A stretch of 64,000 nt of DNA from Alteromonas sp. KUL42 (lineage in GTDB: Bacteria > Pseudomonadota > Gammaproteobacteria > Enterobacterales > Alteromonadaceae), in NCBI RefSeq assembly GCF_006538325.1, contig NZ_BJKK01000020.1, positions 1 through 64,000 of the forward strand, in the 5' to 3' direction. The notes beneath the pieces were generated by a model. The model did not search any database and had not been told where the DNA came from. It saw nothing but the letters and a program-made list of their open reading frames with translations. Positions 55,633 to 64,000 of this stretch are shown here, piece after piece. The translations under genes were made by a program, and so were the position numbers. Position 1 is the first letter of the stretch. Each line of letters starts with the position of its first letter.

Positions 55633-55788
55633 TTACTTGATTTTTGCCTCTTTGAACATAACGTGCTTACGCACAACGGGATCATACTTTTTGATCTCCA
55701 TTTTGCCAGGCATGTTACGCTTGTTTTTATCAGTAGTGTAGAAGAAACCTGTACCTGCTGAAGAAACTAGTTTAATTTTATCACGCAT
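55633..55788 (-). CDS. rpmG: 50S ribosomal protein L33
   Basis: The 51-residue protein ([20 protein letters not shown], then [19 protein letters not shown]) is a complete bL33 of the zinc-free (C-minus) type, with no CxxC pairs. It follows rpmB by 11 bases on the same strand. The ATG has an aggaag ribosome-binding site. Confidence 0.97.
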   Translation of the reverse strand: MRDKIKLVSSAGTGFFYTTDKNKRNMPGKMEIKKYDPVVRKHVMFKEAKIK

Positions 55789-55799
55789 TGTCGGCTTCC

Positions 55800-56036
55800 T
55801 TAGATTTTCTCACCACGGGTACGGATATCAGTAAGTACTGAATCAATACCTTTCTTATCGATGATACGCATGCCTTTCGCAGACAAACGTAGCTTTACAA
55901 AACGGTTTTCGCTCTCAACCCAAAAACGGTGTGTTTGAAGGTTTGGCAAAAAGCGACGACGAGTCGCATTTCTTGCGTGTGAACGGTTATTACCAACCGT
56001 TGGACGCTTACCTGTTACTTGACATACTCTTGACAT
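55800..56036 (-). CDS. rpmB: 50S ribosomal protein L28
   Basis: The 78-residue bL28 begins [20 protein letters not shown] and continues with the basic [17 protein letters not shown]. The open frame extends upstream to 56087, but the ATG at 56036 has a good ribosome-binding site (ggagacaaa) and matches the family start. It forms an operon with rpmG. Confidence 0.97.
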   Translation of the reverse strand: MSRVCQVTGKRPTVGNNRSHARNATRRRFLPNLQTHRFWVESENRFVKLRLSAKGMRIIDKKGIDSVLTDIRTRGEKI

Positions 56037-56400
56037 TGTATTTGTCTCCAGAACAACGATAACTGTCGCGTCAGTCGATCCCAGCACTCAAACAGTCGTT
56101 GGGTCAAATGACGTATTACTATAAATTAGAGGGCGCATTTTATACAGCAAAGGCAGGATCATTTCAATAAGAAACTACAAAAAGGTTACTTTTTAACTGT
56201 TTTATGCTCAAAAAATTAGCACTCTCTTGCGAATTTCCCCATTATATACTGAAGCGCCTTCAGATTTTAGCTCGAATGCTAAAAATAATTGAGTACGCAT
56301 GATAACAGGTCGTTATGGTAGCAATTATTGGTTTATGTTTACTCACCCATGAGAACCGCCACAAAAAAAGCTACGAGAGGATCATCGTAGCCTTTGAATG
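56037..56400. other. Intergenic region: rpmB promoter side and yjb terminator
   Basis: About 360 bases separate the yjb operon end from rpmB on the same strand. A terminator lies at 56362-56391 (listed separately). The rest is AT-rich and probably contains the rpmB promoter; no further gene or RNA structure is evident. Confidence 0.6.
56362..56391 (-). terminator. Terminator of the yjbEFGH-type operon
   Basis: The arms gctacga (56370-56376) and tcgtagc (56385-56391) pair around an eight-base loop, with a run of seven A to the left that becomes a U run on the minus strand. Confidence 0.85.
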
Positions 56401-58503
56401 TTAGTCATAAAAAGGTGAGCGTATTTCCGTCATATCAATAAGACGAACAGGGCGCCTCAACATTTGCCCACCATCACGAGAAATCGGCACCCACGGGAAT
56501 AAACCTCGTCCTTTTGCCGGTTCTAACAAGAATAAATCTGTGGGAATTGAAATATAAAACCCTTTGGTGAAACTCCCTTCACCATACTCTTGCGATGATA
56601 CATCGGTAAATGCAGCATACGCGCCCACCACAATCCCGCTGTCGAATCGTTTAGCAAAATCAATATTCACGCCTTTGTCTTTTGCCAAAAACTGACCAAC
56701 GCTTACACTTATTTGTGTGCCGTCTAGAAACTCAGGTTTCCAATATACACTCGCATGGCCCGTAATTGCTTCGTAATCTTCCGTTGCAAGTTGCTTGAAA
56801 GGATCGCGCTGTTTTACATAGTTAATATCAAAGCCGTAAGCCAAATTACTATCTACAGGGCGATAAAGAATTTCTCCCCCCACGCCTGCAAACATAGTTT
56901 CCAAATAGCCAGCATATACTTGGCCGTAAACATTCTCTGAAAGGTTGTCCTTATAATGCAAAAAGGCTGTATCTAGCCATACATCATTTTGCGAGACATA
57001 TTCTCTTACCCGCGTTCTCACTCGCGGTAATGCGGCCTCTTCACCATCAACTAAGTAATTAAACTTATCAAAGTTATCCAGCAGGGTAACACGTGCACCA
57101 CCAATAACTGACAGCTTGTTGTTGAATGCGTACCCACCATTTAGCATTGCCCCCATCTGATACAAATAGAAAGCTTCAGGGTTACCAAACGATTGGTTCC
57201 AAAAAAAGTCAGCACTGTAAAAAGCACCACTTATTACTTCTGGATCATAAGCATCAAGTTGTGCTTTAGTAGGTGTTGTTCTTACATAAGTTTCTTTAAT
57301 ATCAGCGTCTACCGACTCATATCGTGCCGCTGAGATAAATGCCTCTGCGTCAACTTGAGTATCAACCATTGGCAAACCAGCGCGACTATCGATAATGTGA
57401 TAGCTCTTCACACTATCAGGTAGTTCTGATGCAATTACGCGCCCTAGCCTTTCAATGGCTTCATCATTATTGCGGTAATCGACTTGCGTACCATAGAATG
57501 TAGCGCTGTCTTCGGTTAGCTCAGCATCAGAAAGCAAAAAGCCCCCCGAATAATACATACTGTTGTAGAGACGGGTTTTGTTCACATCATTGAGTGTTGA
57601 TGGCGCTCTGCGAGTCATCAAACTTTTGGGCGCTTCATCGTATTTGATTTGAGACGCAGAGTTCATATCAAACTGATAGCTAACGCCAAAGCCAACGGTA
57701 TTTCCACGCTGATAGTTCAGGCTAAAATCAAGCCCCTTGTAACGGTAAACTGCACCTACATTCCATCGAGAATCTTGTTCTAAAGGCCCAGCTCTATCTC
57801 GTGAATAGTCATTACCTTCAAACTCTACTTTTAGCGTTAGCGGCTCCCAAGGCGTTTGATATTCTATTCCTCCAAAGAAAGCCGCTGTTCCTTTGAAAAA
57901 TTGGTCGTAATCAACCTTACCACCACGCCCAGAGAACCCACCAGGTCGTTCACAAAAGCTATCTTTAACTTTACAAAACGGGTTAGCAATATCATCTGCT
58001 GTACCAAGGTATCCCCAGCCCAAACCAAGGTGAATATCAAAAGGCCCAATAGACTTACTGGCGTTCACATATTCGCTTTCAAAAAAACCAGTTCCGCCAA
58101 AATCTCTGAAACCCACGCTAATATCTGGTAAGTAGTAACTCTCTTCCCACAGCCTAAACTTTACATCTAGCCCTTTGTCTTTAAGCGTTTGATCTCCACT
58201 AAACGATTCAACGGGACTATAAAGACGAGTACGTACATCGGTATATCTAGCGGTAGCTTCCATCCAGTCGAACAACTGAATGTTCACTGACCAAAAACGA
58301 TACTCGCCATTATCAGTATAGTTAATTGCAATTTCACCATCTTCGCGCATTCGCGCTGTAGGTGTTTGAATTAAGCCGTTACCACCCTGAACCATTTGTG
58401 TAGGTACAACGCGAATTTGCGTATCAGCGCTAACGCCAGAGGAAAGTGCGCTACCTACGACAAGCGCAATGGTAGATTTCTTTGCTATAAAAGACGCTTT
58501 CAT
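56401..58503 (-). CDS. yjbH: YjbH/GfcD-family outer-membrane lipopolysaccharide-export-type protein
   Basis: The 700-residue protein has a signal peptide (ending GVSA-D) and a long barrel-like body typical of YjbH/DUF940: the N-terminal GGNGLIQTPTARM with GEIAINYTDNGEYRFWSVNIQ, and the C-terminal RPVRLIDMTEIRSPFYD. It should form an outer-membrane component for exopolysaccharide export. It is the last gene of the operon and overlaps the previous gene by four bases. Confidence 0.88.
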   Translation of the reverse strand: MKASFIAKKSTIALVVGSALSSGVSADTQIRVVPTQMVQGGNGLIQTPTARMREDGEIAINYTDNGEYRFWSVNIQLFDWMEATARYTDVRTRLYSPVESFSGDQTLKDKGLDVKFRLWEESYYLPDISVGFRDFGGTGFFESEYVNASKSIGPFDIHLGLGWGYLGTADDIANPFCKVKDSFCERPGGFSGRGGKVDYDQFFKGTAAFFGGIEYQTPWEPLTLKVEFEGNDYSRDRAGPLEQDSRWNVGAVYRYKGLDFSLNYQRGNTVGFGVSYQFDMNSASQIKYDEAPKSLMTRRAPSTLNDVNKTRLYNSMYYSGGFLLSDAELTEDSATFYGTQVDYRNNDEAIERLGRVIASELPDSVKSYHIIDSRAGLPMVDTQVDAEAFISAARYESVDADIKETYVRTTPTKAQLDAYDPEVISGAFYSADFFWNQSFGNPEAFYLYQMGAMLNGGYAFNNKLSVIGGARVTLLDNFDKFNYLVDGEEAALPRVRTRVREYVSQNDVWLDTAFLHYKDNLSENVYGQVYAGYLETMFAGVGGEILYRPVDSNLAYGFDINYVKQRDPFKQLATEDYEAITGHASVYWKPEFLDGTQISVSVGQFLAKDKGVNIDFAKRFDSGIVVGAYAAFTDVSSQEYGEGSFTKGFYISIPTDLFLLEPAKGRGLFPWVPISRDGGQMLRRPVRLIDMTEIRSPFYD

Positions 58504-59249
58504 TGAGGAAGAACCCTGTGTACTGCTAACGCGACCACGCGCTCATTGAGTCGTTTTAATTTGTTACTGAAAAGCTCATTTGAAATGGGAATGTATACTT
58601 GGCTACCTGGCATGATCTGCGAGAAATCTAAATTCCAATACGCGATACCTTTCTCTTCAACCTGTCCCGTAGGTGAGATTAGATAAACATGACTCCTGTC
58701 AGCATCACTGGCCTTCTTAACGGTGTTTACCGCGGTGTAAATAGACGTATCACTCAGGTGCTGGTAAGCACCAGGTTTAAGTATCGCGCCAGAAAAATGC
58801 ACTACATTTGGTCGCCCATTTAGCCTTATCCAGTACTTACCCGGTTGAAACATTGGGTTTTCCTCAATCAATAGACGAGCACGATTATATGAAATAGGCA
58901 TATTAATACGGGTAGACACCGTCCATGAAGCCACCTGCTGATATAAATTATCTAATGCTTTATGTGTCTCAGAGTCTTTGTCAAATCGCGAGAGAAGATC
59001 GCGAATTTGCATCAGTATGGCATCTTGCTCGTTTTCAGCCGTTGGATCTGTTAGGTTAAATGCCGCTGCAGCGGGCCAATACCAGTCTCCGTTATCAGCA
59101 ACAATTGATAGTGCGCTCGCCAGTCTTATCGGGCGATCGAACAAATAGGTTTGCTTATTTATTCTCACCGTTACTACGGTATCATTTGCCATTAGTCCCG
59201 TTGAAGAAAAAAGGCAAAATAAAGCAATAATATGGGTAAAGTGCTTCAT
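58500..59249 (-). CDS. yjbG: YjbG/GfcC-family periplasmic protein
   Basis: The 249-residue exported protein has a signal peptide (ending LMA-N) and the GfcC/YjbG pattern of two ubiquitin-like domains: PRINKQTYLF-like VTVRINKQTYLFDRPIRL, IRLNGRPNVVHFSG, and PGSQVYIPISNELF. It acts with YjbF and YjbH in extracellular polysaccharide production. Its ATG overlaps the upstream stop by one base. Confidence 0.85.
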   Translation of the reverse strand: MKHFTHIIALFCLFSSTGLMANDTVVTVRINKQTYLFDRPIRLASALSIVADNGDWYWPAAAAFNLTDPTAENEQDAILMQIRDLLSRFDKDSETHKALDNLYQQVASWTVSTRINMPISYNRARLLIEENPMFQPGKYWIRLNGRPNVVHFSGAILKPGAYQHLSDTSIYTAVNTVKKASDADRSHVYLISPTGQVEEKGIAYWNLDFSQIMPGSQVYIPISNELFSNKLKRLNERVVALAVHRVLPQ

Positions 59250-59938
59250 TATAGTGCAACTCCTTGCGCCTTCATTTCGCGTACAATACGGCTTAGATAC
59301 ACCATATCGTAGCGATCACCTTCTGGACTAAATTTTTGCTGTGAAGCTATTAACTGCTTGGTCGTTTTGTGTAGGAAGTAAATATTTTCCCATTCAAGCC
59401 CAGTATCGATAAATGGGGTATATTCAGGAAATTTTACGGTTTCGACCACTTTAATCAATGGGACTGAAAAGCCCATATATTCATGAGTTTCCTCTCCTCC
59501 AATACGCCAAGAAGAATCTACAGTAAGGCCAAAACCAACCCCATCTACATCCACCTTGCGCTTCCATGAATAGGGTAATGTATCGTTCGCCGCTAATGGG
59601 ATATGTTGAAGGTTAGTTGTGTAATATAAATCGTGTTGCAGCCCTTCTGTCTTAACTATTACACCATGTTCAATGGTGAAAATAACTTTGTCGCCAGACA
59701 CCCAACGATATTTATCGCCATCTATATAGGTCAAAGCCAACGATGATGTTGAGCGATCGCCTGCTTCAATTTGCATAATATCTGCTTTGCTTGCAGCAAC
59801 TTGCTCTGGAGTATATTTGACCGTTCTGTCTTTTAAGGCTTGTCTAAAGGTATTGTAATAAGCAAGTGTGGTAGTAGAACAACCGGAAAGAAAAAGCACT
59901 GCTGCCCCGAAGAGGGCAAGCCAACAGTTTGATTTCAT
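59249..59938 (-). CDS. yjbF: YjbF/GfcB-family lipoprotein
   Basis: The 229-residue lipoprotein begins MKSNCWLALF and has the lipobox LSGC at about residue 20, so it should be lipidated and sorted to the outer membrane. The body has KYRWVSGDKVIFTIEHGVIVKT and WKRKVDVDG, typical of YjbF/GfcB (DUF2886). The open frame runs up to 60010, but that region contains a terminator and the ATG at 59938 starts the lipoprotein signal. It is translationally coupled to the next gene. Confidence 0.87.
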   Translation of the reverse strand: MKSNCWLALFGAAVLFLSGCSTTTLAYYNTFRQALKDRTVKYTPEQVAASKADIMQIEAGDRSTSSLALTYIDGDKYRWVSGDKVIFTIEHGVIVKTEGLQHDLYYTTNLQHIPLAANDTLPYSWKRKVDVDGVGFGLTVDSSWRIGGEETHEYMGFSVPLIKVVETVKFPEYTPFIDTGLEWENIYFLHKTTKQLIASQQKFSPEGDRYDMVYLSRIVREMKAQGVAL

Positions 59939-59974
59939 TGGAATACGCCAACCAAAAGTTAAATCATTCGATGA

Positions 59975-60006
59975 AAATAAAAAAGCCGCTAATAAAAGCG
60001 GCCTTT
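59975..60006 (-). terminator. Terminator or attenuator between the first and second yjb genes
   Basis: The stem gccgct / agcggc with a six-base loop has an A run to the left (U run on the minus strand) between the yjbE-like stop and the yjbF start. It would make the first gene's product more abundant than the rest. Confidence 0.75.
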
Positions 60007-60024
60007 TCAATCTTTAACTAAATT

Positions 60025-60393
60025 TTACTGCAACGTAGGTGCGTATGTAAATGTAACTGGCACTGTAATCGTTTGCGTAATTGTTTGTGTACCTGATACT
60101 GTGACCGTGTTAGTCAATGTGTTCGTTGTACCTACACAAACGCCATCTACTAGTGGATCGCTGCCTTCACACGTTGGTTCTAATGGAGGAGGGGTAGGAC
60201 CTTCGCCACCACCATCGCTTCTATTGTTAGCGATTATCCCACCTAGGATAAGTGCACCCACACCAATTGCTGTCATCTCTGACTCATCAATTGCTCCAAT
60301 GCCAAAGCCATTATCGTTAGCTTGGTCTTGTGTTGCATTTACACCTGTCGCCATAGTCATGGCAGCAACCAATGCAATAACTGACTTTTTCAT
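60025..60393 (-). CDS. YjbE-like exported protein with threonine-rich tail
   Basis: The 122-residue product has a signal peptide (ending VNA-T), a glycine-rich hydrophobic stretch (MTAIGVGALILGGIIANN), a proline-rich loop (GPTPPPLEP), a CEGSDPLVDGVC loop and a threonine/valine repeat tail (TNTVTVSGTQTITQTITVPV). It occupies the position of yjbE at the head of yjbEFGH operons, where small exported proteins are usual. The sequence is too simple to be sure of homology. Confidence 0.72.
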   Translation of the reverse strand: MKKSVIALVAAMTMATGVNATQDQANDNGFGIGAIDESEMTAIGVGALILGGIIANNRSDGGGEGPTPPPLEPTCEGSDPLVDGVCVGTTNTLTNTVTVSGTQTITQTITVPVTFTYAPTLQ

Positions 60394-60431
60394 AACAGTC
60401 CTTTTCCAAAAATTTACCCACTATTCCTATG

Positions 60432-60482
60432 CTAAATCATTTTAAGCGCTTTGACTACATTATAATCGACAAAATGATTTAG
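60432..60482. promoter_or_regulatory. Long inverted repeat over the yjb operon promoter
   Basis: Twelve-base perfect arms ctaaatcatttt (60432-60443) and aaaatgatttag (60471-60482) are separated by 27 bases. A TATAAT-like box lies between them in minus-strand orientation, with no good -35 box. The layout fits binding of a dimeric regulator at two sites flanking an activated promoter. Confidence 0.6.
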
Positions 60483-60487
60483 TTTTC

Positions 60488-61165
60488 TTATGTTAACAAG
60501 CCTCGCTGTGCAAATGAAATAGTTTCTTTATCCCCAACCACAAAATGATCTAACACAGGCACGTCGATCGCAGTCATTGCGATTTTGATCTCAGAGGTCA
60601 AACGTATGTCTGCGTGGCTTGGTTCTGCTACTCCTGAAGGATGATTGTGTACTAATATCACAGCGGCTGCATTATCGATCATAACTTGCTTGATCAATTC
60701 TCTGGGGTAGACCGCTGCACTATTGATCGTGCCGCTAAACATAGTTCGAAATGCGATCAATTGGTGCTGACTATCTAACATCAATAGTGCAAATTTTTCT
60801 TGCTCACAATCGCGCAACTTGGCTTGTAAAAATCGCTTCGTATCTTCCACATTATTAAACACGCTTTCTCGTTTTAATTGGACTTCTAAATGTCGTTTAA
60901 AAATTTCAAAGCCAACTTGAAACTGAGCATAGTGACATATTCCTATTCCTGAAATAGAGAGCCATGCGGCTTGAGAAGCAGTTACCACACCTCGTAAGTT
61001 ACCAAATTCATTCAATATTTCATGCGCTAACATAAGCGCAGACTTACCTTTTATCCCCTTTCCCAGTAATACCGCAATAAGCTCTGCATCACTTAAATGC
61101 TCTACACCGTGCTGTAGTAGCTTTTCTCGGGGCTGCTCACTTTTAGGCCAAATTCTTATCGACAT
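60488..61165 (-). CDS. radC: RadC family protein (JAB/MPN metalloprotein)
   Basis: The 225-residue protein has an N-terminal helix-hairpin-helix part (SDAELIAVLLGKGIKG) and a JAMM motif with VHNHPSGVAEPSHAD for zinc. The family is linked to DNA processing, but the exact activity is unsettled. The frame is open to 61216, but the ATG at 61165 starts the family N-terminus MSIRIWPKSEQPREKLL. It is divergent from coaBC. Confidence 0.93.
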   Translation of the reverse strand: MSIRIWPKSEQPREKLLQHGVEHLSDAELIAVLLGKGIKGKSALMLAHEILNEFGNLRGVVTASQAAWLSISGIGICHYAQFQVGFEIFKRHLEVQLKRESVFNNVEDTKRFLQAKLRDCEQEKFALLMLDSQHQLIAFRTMFSGTINSAAVYPRELIKQVMIDNAAAVILVHNHPSGVAEPSHADIRLTSEIKIAMTAIDVPVLDHFVVGDKETISFAQRGLLT

Positions 61166-61339
61166 CGTAGTACAAATCCGTTTAATTACAGTGAATGTGT
61201 TTATAAACAAATACACAGTAACAAACGACTGTATTAAAGGCGGGTTCGATAGGAGCAGTGCTTTATTAGCTTTTGTTCAGCTATCCGATTTTGCTTCTGC
61301 ATGTTAGGCTAAAGGTAATTTGTAAACGTTGTCGTTACT

Positions 61340-62569
61340 ATGTCGATTGCTAATAAAAATATTTTACTTGGTATAACAGGTGGTATAGCCGCCTATAAAA
61401 CACCAGATTTGGTGCGTAAACTCACTGCGTTAGGTGCAAACGTGCGTGTTGTTATCACTGCATCAGCCGCCGAGTTTGTCAGTACATTGTCGTTGCAAGC
61501 TGTGTCGGGAAACCCTGTTCATCATCATTTACTCGACCCAGCAGCAGAAGCCGCTATGGGGCATATTGAACTAGCGAAATGGGCCGATGTGCTTTTAATT
61601 GCGCCGGCAACAGCCAATACCCTAGCTAAACTAGCCCATGGAATAGCCGATGATTTACTTTCTACGCTTTATTTAGCCACTACTGCCGACATTTACGTCG
61701 CCCCAGCGATGAATCAGCAAATGTGGAAAGCGCCCGCTACGCAAAACAATCTGCACATGCTAAAAGAACATGGCGTGAAAATGATTGGCCCAGCTGAAGG
61801 TGAACAAGCATGCGGTGATGTAGGTGCAGGTAGAATGGTTGAGCCTGTAGATATTGCTAGCTTACTCAATGAACAACATGCGTTAACGCGTCATAATGAC
61901 CCAACGCACAACACGCTAGCCGGTAAACGCATAACAATTACAGCCGGACCAACTCGAGAACCGTTAGATCCTGTGCGCTATATATCTAACCACAGCTCTG
62001 GAAAAATGGGTTTTGCCATTGCACAAGCAGCTGCACTTGCTGGAGCTGAAGTAACACTTGTGGCTGGCCCTGTGTCTTTGAACACGCCAGAAGGCTGTAA
62101 GCGCATTAATGTAACAACAGCAGATGACATGCTAGCTGCCTGTCAATCAGTTGCCACATCAACCGATATATTCATAAGTACTGCGGCTGTGGCCGACTAT
62201 AAGGCGTCGGCTGTCGCCAATAATAAAATTAAGAAAACGGGTGAAGAGTTAACACTTACTTTTATTAAAAACCCTGATATTCTAGCTACAATATCAGCTA
62301 GAGATGACAGACCGTTTTGCGTTGGCTTTGCCGCAGAAAGCCAAAATGTTGAAGCATATGCCCGTTCTAAGTTAGAAAAAAAGAACTTAGACATGATTGC
62401 AGCTAATGACATTACAACGGAAGGTTTAGGGTTTAATAGTGACCAAAATGCACTTCATGTTATATGGTCAGACGGTGAAAAACGCCTGCCAGCCACCAGC
62501 AAAAGTGAGCTAGCAACGCAACTACTGTCACTTATTGCAGAACGTTACTCTACAGCCTTGCCCTCGTAG
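61340..62569 (+). CDS. coaBC: Bifunctional phosphopantothenoylcysteine decarboxylase/synthase
   Basis: The 409-residue protein carries out two steps of coenzyme A synthesis. The N-half (CoaC, to about residue 190) has [38 protein letters not shown] and the catalytic cysteine in [12 protein letters not shown]. The C-half (CoaB) has [25 protein letters not shown] and the lysine in NKIKK. The gene is complete. dut, commonly next to coaBC in enterobacteria, is not present here. Confidence 0.96.
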   Translation: MSIANKNILLGITGGIAAYKTPDLVRKLTALGANVRVVITASAAEFVSTLSLQAVSGNPVHHHLLDPAAEAAMGHIELAKWADVLLIAPATANTLAKLAHGIADDLLSTLYLATTADIYVAPAMNQQMWKAPATQNNLHMLKEHGVKMIGPAEGEQACGDVGAGRMVEPVDIASLLNEQHALTRHNDPTHNTLAGKRITITAGPTREPLDPVRYISNHSSGKMGFAIAQAAALAGAEVTLVAGPVSLNTPEGCKRINVTTADDMLAACQSVATSTDIFISTAAVADYKASAVANNKIKKTGEELTLTFIKNPDILATISARDDRPFCVGFAAESQNVEAYARSKLEKKNLDMIAANDITTEGLGFNSDQNALHVIWSDGEKRLPATSKSELATQLLSLIAERYSTALPS

Positions 62570-62737
62570 CTGTAACGACCATTTTTGCAAGAAATTGCAA
62601 TTGAGAATAATAAAAAGTGAGTAGATACCGATAACGTATCCAGAATAAAAACGATAAATATAAACTATTTGGTGCAAGCCAACTTAAACATGGAGCCCGA
62701 GTGAGTATTGCTCGGTTGCGGAGGAAATACAGTCGTC

Positions 62738-63328
62738 ATGCCTGCTGTCAAAAAAACCAATCGCAGAGCACTCATTCTGCAAGCACTCGCTGGAATGCTA
62801 GAAACCAGCCCAGGTCAACGAATTACTACTGCTAAACTTGCGGAGAAAGTTGGTGTTTCAGAGGCTGCTCTCTATCGACACTTCCCAAGTAAAGCACGTA
62901 TGTTCGAAGGGCTTATTGAGTTCATTGAAGATACGCTGTTTACCCGTATCAATAAAATTGTCAATGAAGAGAAAGACTCGCTGACCCGTTGCCAGTTAAT
63001 ATTACACCTTATTCTTGGCTTTGCTGAGAAGAACCCTGGCATTACGCGTATTCTTAATGGCGATGCGCTGATGGGAGAGCAAGAACGCTTGCGCTTGCGT
63101 ATTGCCAAGTTGTACGAGCGCTTAGAAACACAATTAAAGCAAGTGTTGCGCGAACGCAAATTGCGTGAAGGAAAAACCCTTTCTGCTGACGAAGCAATTA
63201 TCGCTAATATGTTAATTAGTTACACAGATGGCCGAATTAATGCCTTCATCAGAAGTAGCTTTACCCGTAAACCCACAGAACAGTTTAACGAGCAGTGGAA
63301 TACCTTTAAACAAATGTTTATCTCATAA
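62738..63328 (+). CDS. slmA: Nucleoid occlusion factor SlmA
   Basis: The 196-residue TetR-fold protein binds SlmA sites and blocks FtsZ rings over the chromosome. It has the [30 protein letters not shown] and the C-terminal [14 protein letters not shown]. The ATG at 62738 gives the family start [13 protein letters not shown] and has a gagga ribosome-binding site 11 bases upstream; the open frame from 62708 is less likely. Confidence 0.95.
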   Translation: MPAVKKTNRRALILQALAGMLETSPGQRITTAKLAEKVGVSEAALYRHFPSKARMFEGLIEFIEDTLFTRINKIVNEEKDSLTRCQLILHLILGFAEKNPGITRILNGDALMGEQERLRLRIAKLYERLETQLKQVLRERKLREGKTLSADEAIIANMLISYTDGRINAFIRSSFTRKPTEQFNEQWNTFKQMFIS

Positions 63329-63352
63329 AAAACGCCTTTAAGGCGTTTTTTA
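63327..63352. terminator. Bidirectional terminator after slmA
   Basis: The arms aaaaaacgcctt and aaggcgtttttt form a nearly uninterrupted palindrome between the slmA stop and the capsule gene stop. Confidence 0.9.
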
Positions 63353-63365
63353 TGTCTAGAGCGTG

Positions 63366-64000
63366 TTATGCCTGTTCAATAAGTGTAATAAAGCTATCGT
63401 CCTTCAACAAACGCTTAGTAAGTGCCTGAGCATGCTTTTCATCAATGTTTGCCCACGCAGTAGGAATAACGTAATGCTCATACATAAAGTTGAGAAAGCC
63501 GCGTTTAATTTCATCGTCGCCTTCACACCACGCTAAATTATTCAGTGTATTAAGCAGCTCACTTTCATTGCTTACTTTTGCACATACACCGTCAATGCCA
63601 TAACAAGCACTACCCAACACCATTACGGGTTTACCTAATAGTAAAGACTCAATACCCACGGTTGAGTTTATTGTTAATACTGCTTGTGAACGCTCTATCA
63701 ACATTTGTGTATTGCATTGATTGGCAAAGAGGATTCGAGGATGTTTATGATGCAAGCTATCATGACGAACTGACTCGGAAGGGTGCTCTTTGATCACAAT
63801 GTGTAAGTTAGCATCGTTGGTATTATCAATGACATTTGCCAAGTGTTGATACAATTGCCCCATGCTTTTTATCCAAGGGGAATTGGAAATAATTTGACTG
63901 TCCGTTTCCACTTGAAACGGCACAAAGATAAACTTCTCAGGTAACGCGCTGGACTCTATACCTTTTGCTTTTGACGCAATTGGCGCTCGAGGTACTAACT
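63366..64000 (-). CDS. Capsule polysaccharide biosynthesis protein (KpsS/KpsC-like), partial at the right edge
   Basis: The frame stays open from its stop at 63366 to the right edge, giving 211 residues with no start. The readable part shows the family-typical KFIFVPFQVETDSQIISNSPWI, then IKEHPSE, TINSTVGIESLLLGKPVMVLG and the terminal region, consistent with the Capsule_synth family of Kdo-linker transferases. The GTG near 63923 only opens an internal frame. It lies beside slmA and shares its terminator. Confidence 0.82.
   Translation of the reverse strand, partial: LVPRAPIASKAKGIESSALPEKFIFVPFQVETDSQIISNSPWIKSMGQLYQHLANVIDNTNDANLHIVIKEHPSESVRHDSLHHKHPRILFANQCNTQMLIERSQAVLTINSTVGIESLLLGKPVMVLGSACYGIDGVCAKVSNESELLNTLNNLAWCEGDDEIKRGFLNFMYEHYVIPTAWANIDEKHAQALTKRLLKDDSFITLIEQA

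Noticed and set aside
55446..55640. A 64-codon plus-strand open stretch reading a proline-rich peptide between the hypothetical gene and rpmG
   Set aside because: It has no ATG, GTG or TTG with a ribosome-binding site at its beginning, runs through the rpmG terminator and into the rpmG gene on the other strand.

Overview
The window looks like the chromosome of a marine gammaproteobacterium of the Alteromonadales, most likely Alteromonas or a close relative. The reasons are the housekeeping order (rep/ubiK/ubiA/ubiC, kbl-tdh-glpE-glpG, kdkA/coaD/mutM, rpmB-rpmG, radC/coaBC/slmA), the abundance of TonB and outer-membrane proteins and c-di-GMP enzymes, and moderate base composition. Genus is inferred from protein character; no rRNA gene is present. 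I found no phage, transposase, integrase or CRISPR array.

Layout. (1) 1-3723: a Fur-box-controlled TonB siderophore receptor with a small periplasmic protein and the start of a third gene, then an outer-membrane barrel gene. (2) 3848-9956: an S41 peptidase, a DUF4386 membrane protein, a two-component system, a frameshifted beta-lactamase-like serine hydrolase, the 3' remnant of another histidine kinase, and a PEP-CTERM surface protein. (3) 10293-22564: a TTG-started GlxA-type regulator divergent from a tight eight-gene operon that matches the acyclic terpene utilisation (Atu) pathway (acyl-CoA dehydrogenase, nitronate-monooxygenase-like flavoprotein, carboxylase beta, hydratase, biotin carboxylase alpha, AtuA, SDR, acyl-CoA ligase). 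(4) 22601-27209: a patch of poorly known genes, including a methyltransferase-HNH nuclease fusion and a DUF4124-type anchored metallopeptidase. (5) 27261-35384: a reactive-sulfur island with OsmC, DsrE-like protein, peroxiredoxin, two persulfide dioxygenases (one frameshifted), a phosphatase-like/sulfide:quinone oxidoreductase fusion broken by an in-frame stop, a TauE-type exporter and a divergent NsrR-like Rrf2 regulator. (6) 35576-47184: tRNA-Arg(CCG), cytochrome c5, a GAF-GAF-GGDEF-degenerate EAL protein, rep, ubiquinone genes, an orphan FliL-like protein, rhomboid protease and the threonine-degradation operon. (7) 47394-51493: a three-gene module of a PstS-like secreted protein, an outer-membrane barrel and a membrane GGDEF-EAL protein. 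(8) 51584-64000: LPS core genes, coaD, mutM, ribosomal proteins, a yjbEFGH/gfc-type exopolysaccharide operon, radC, coaBC, slmA, and a capsule-synthesis gene running off the right edge.

Two themes deserve most attention. The first is the terpene-acid degradation operon with an unusual regulator and an extra flavoprotein. The second is the sulfide/persulfide island in which one paralogue of each key oxidation enzyme is broken. At least two genes carry single-base homopolymer frameshifts and two more have 5' ends that would read better with one more A, so sequencing error and true gene decay must be separated.
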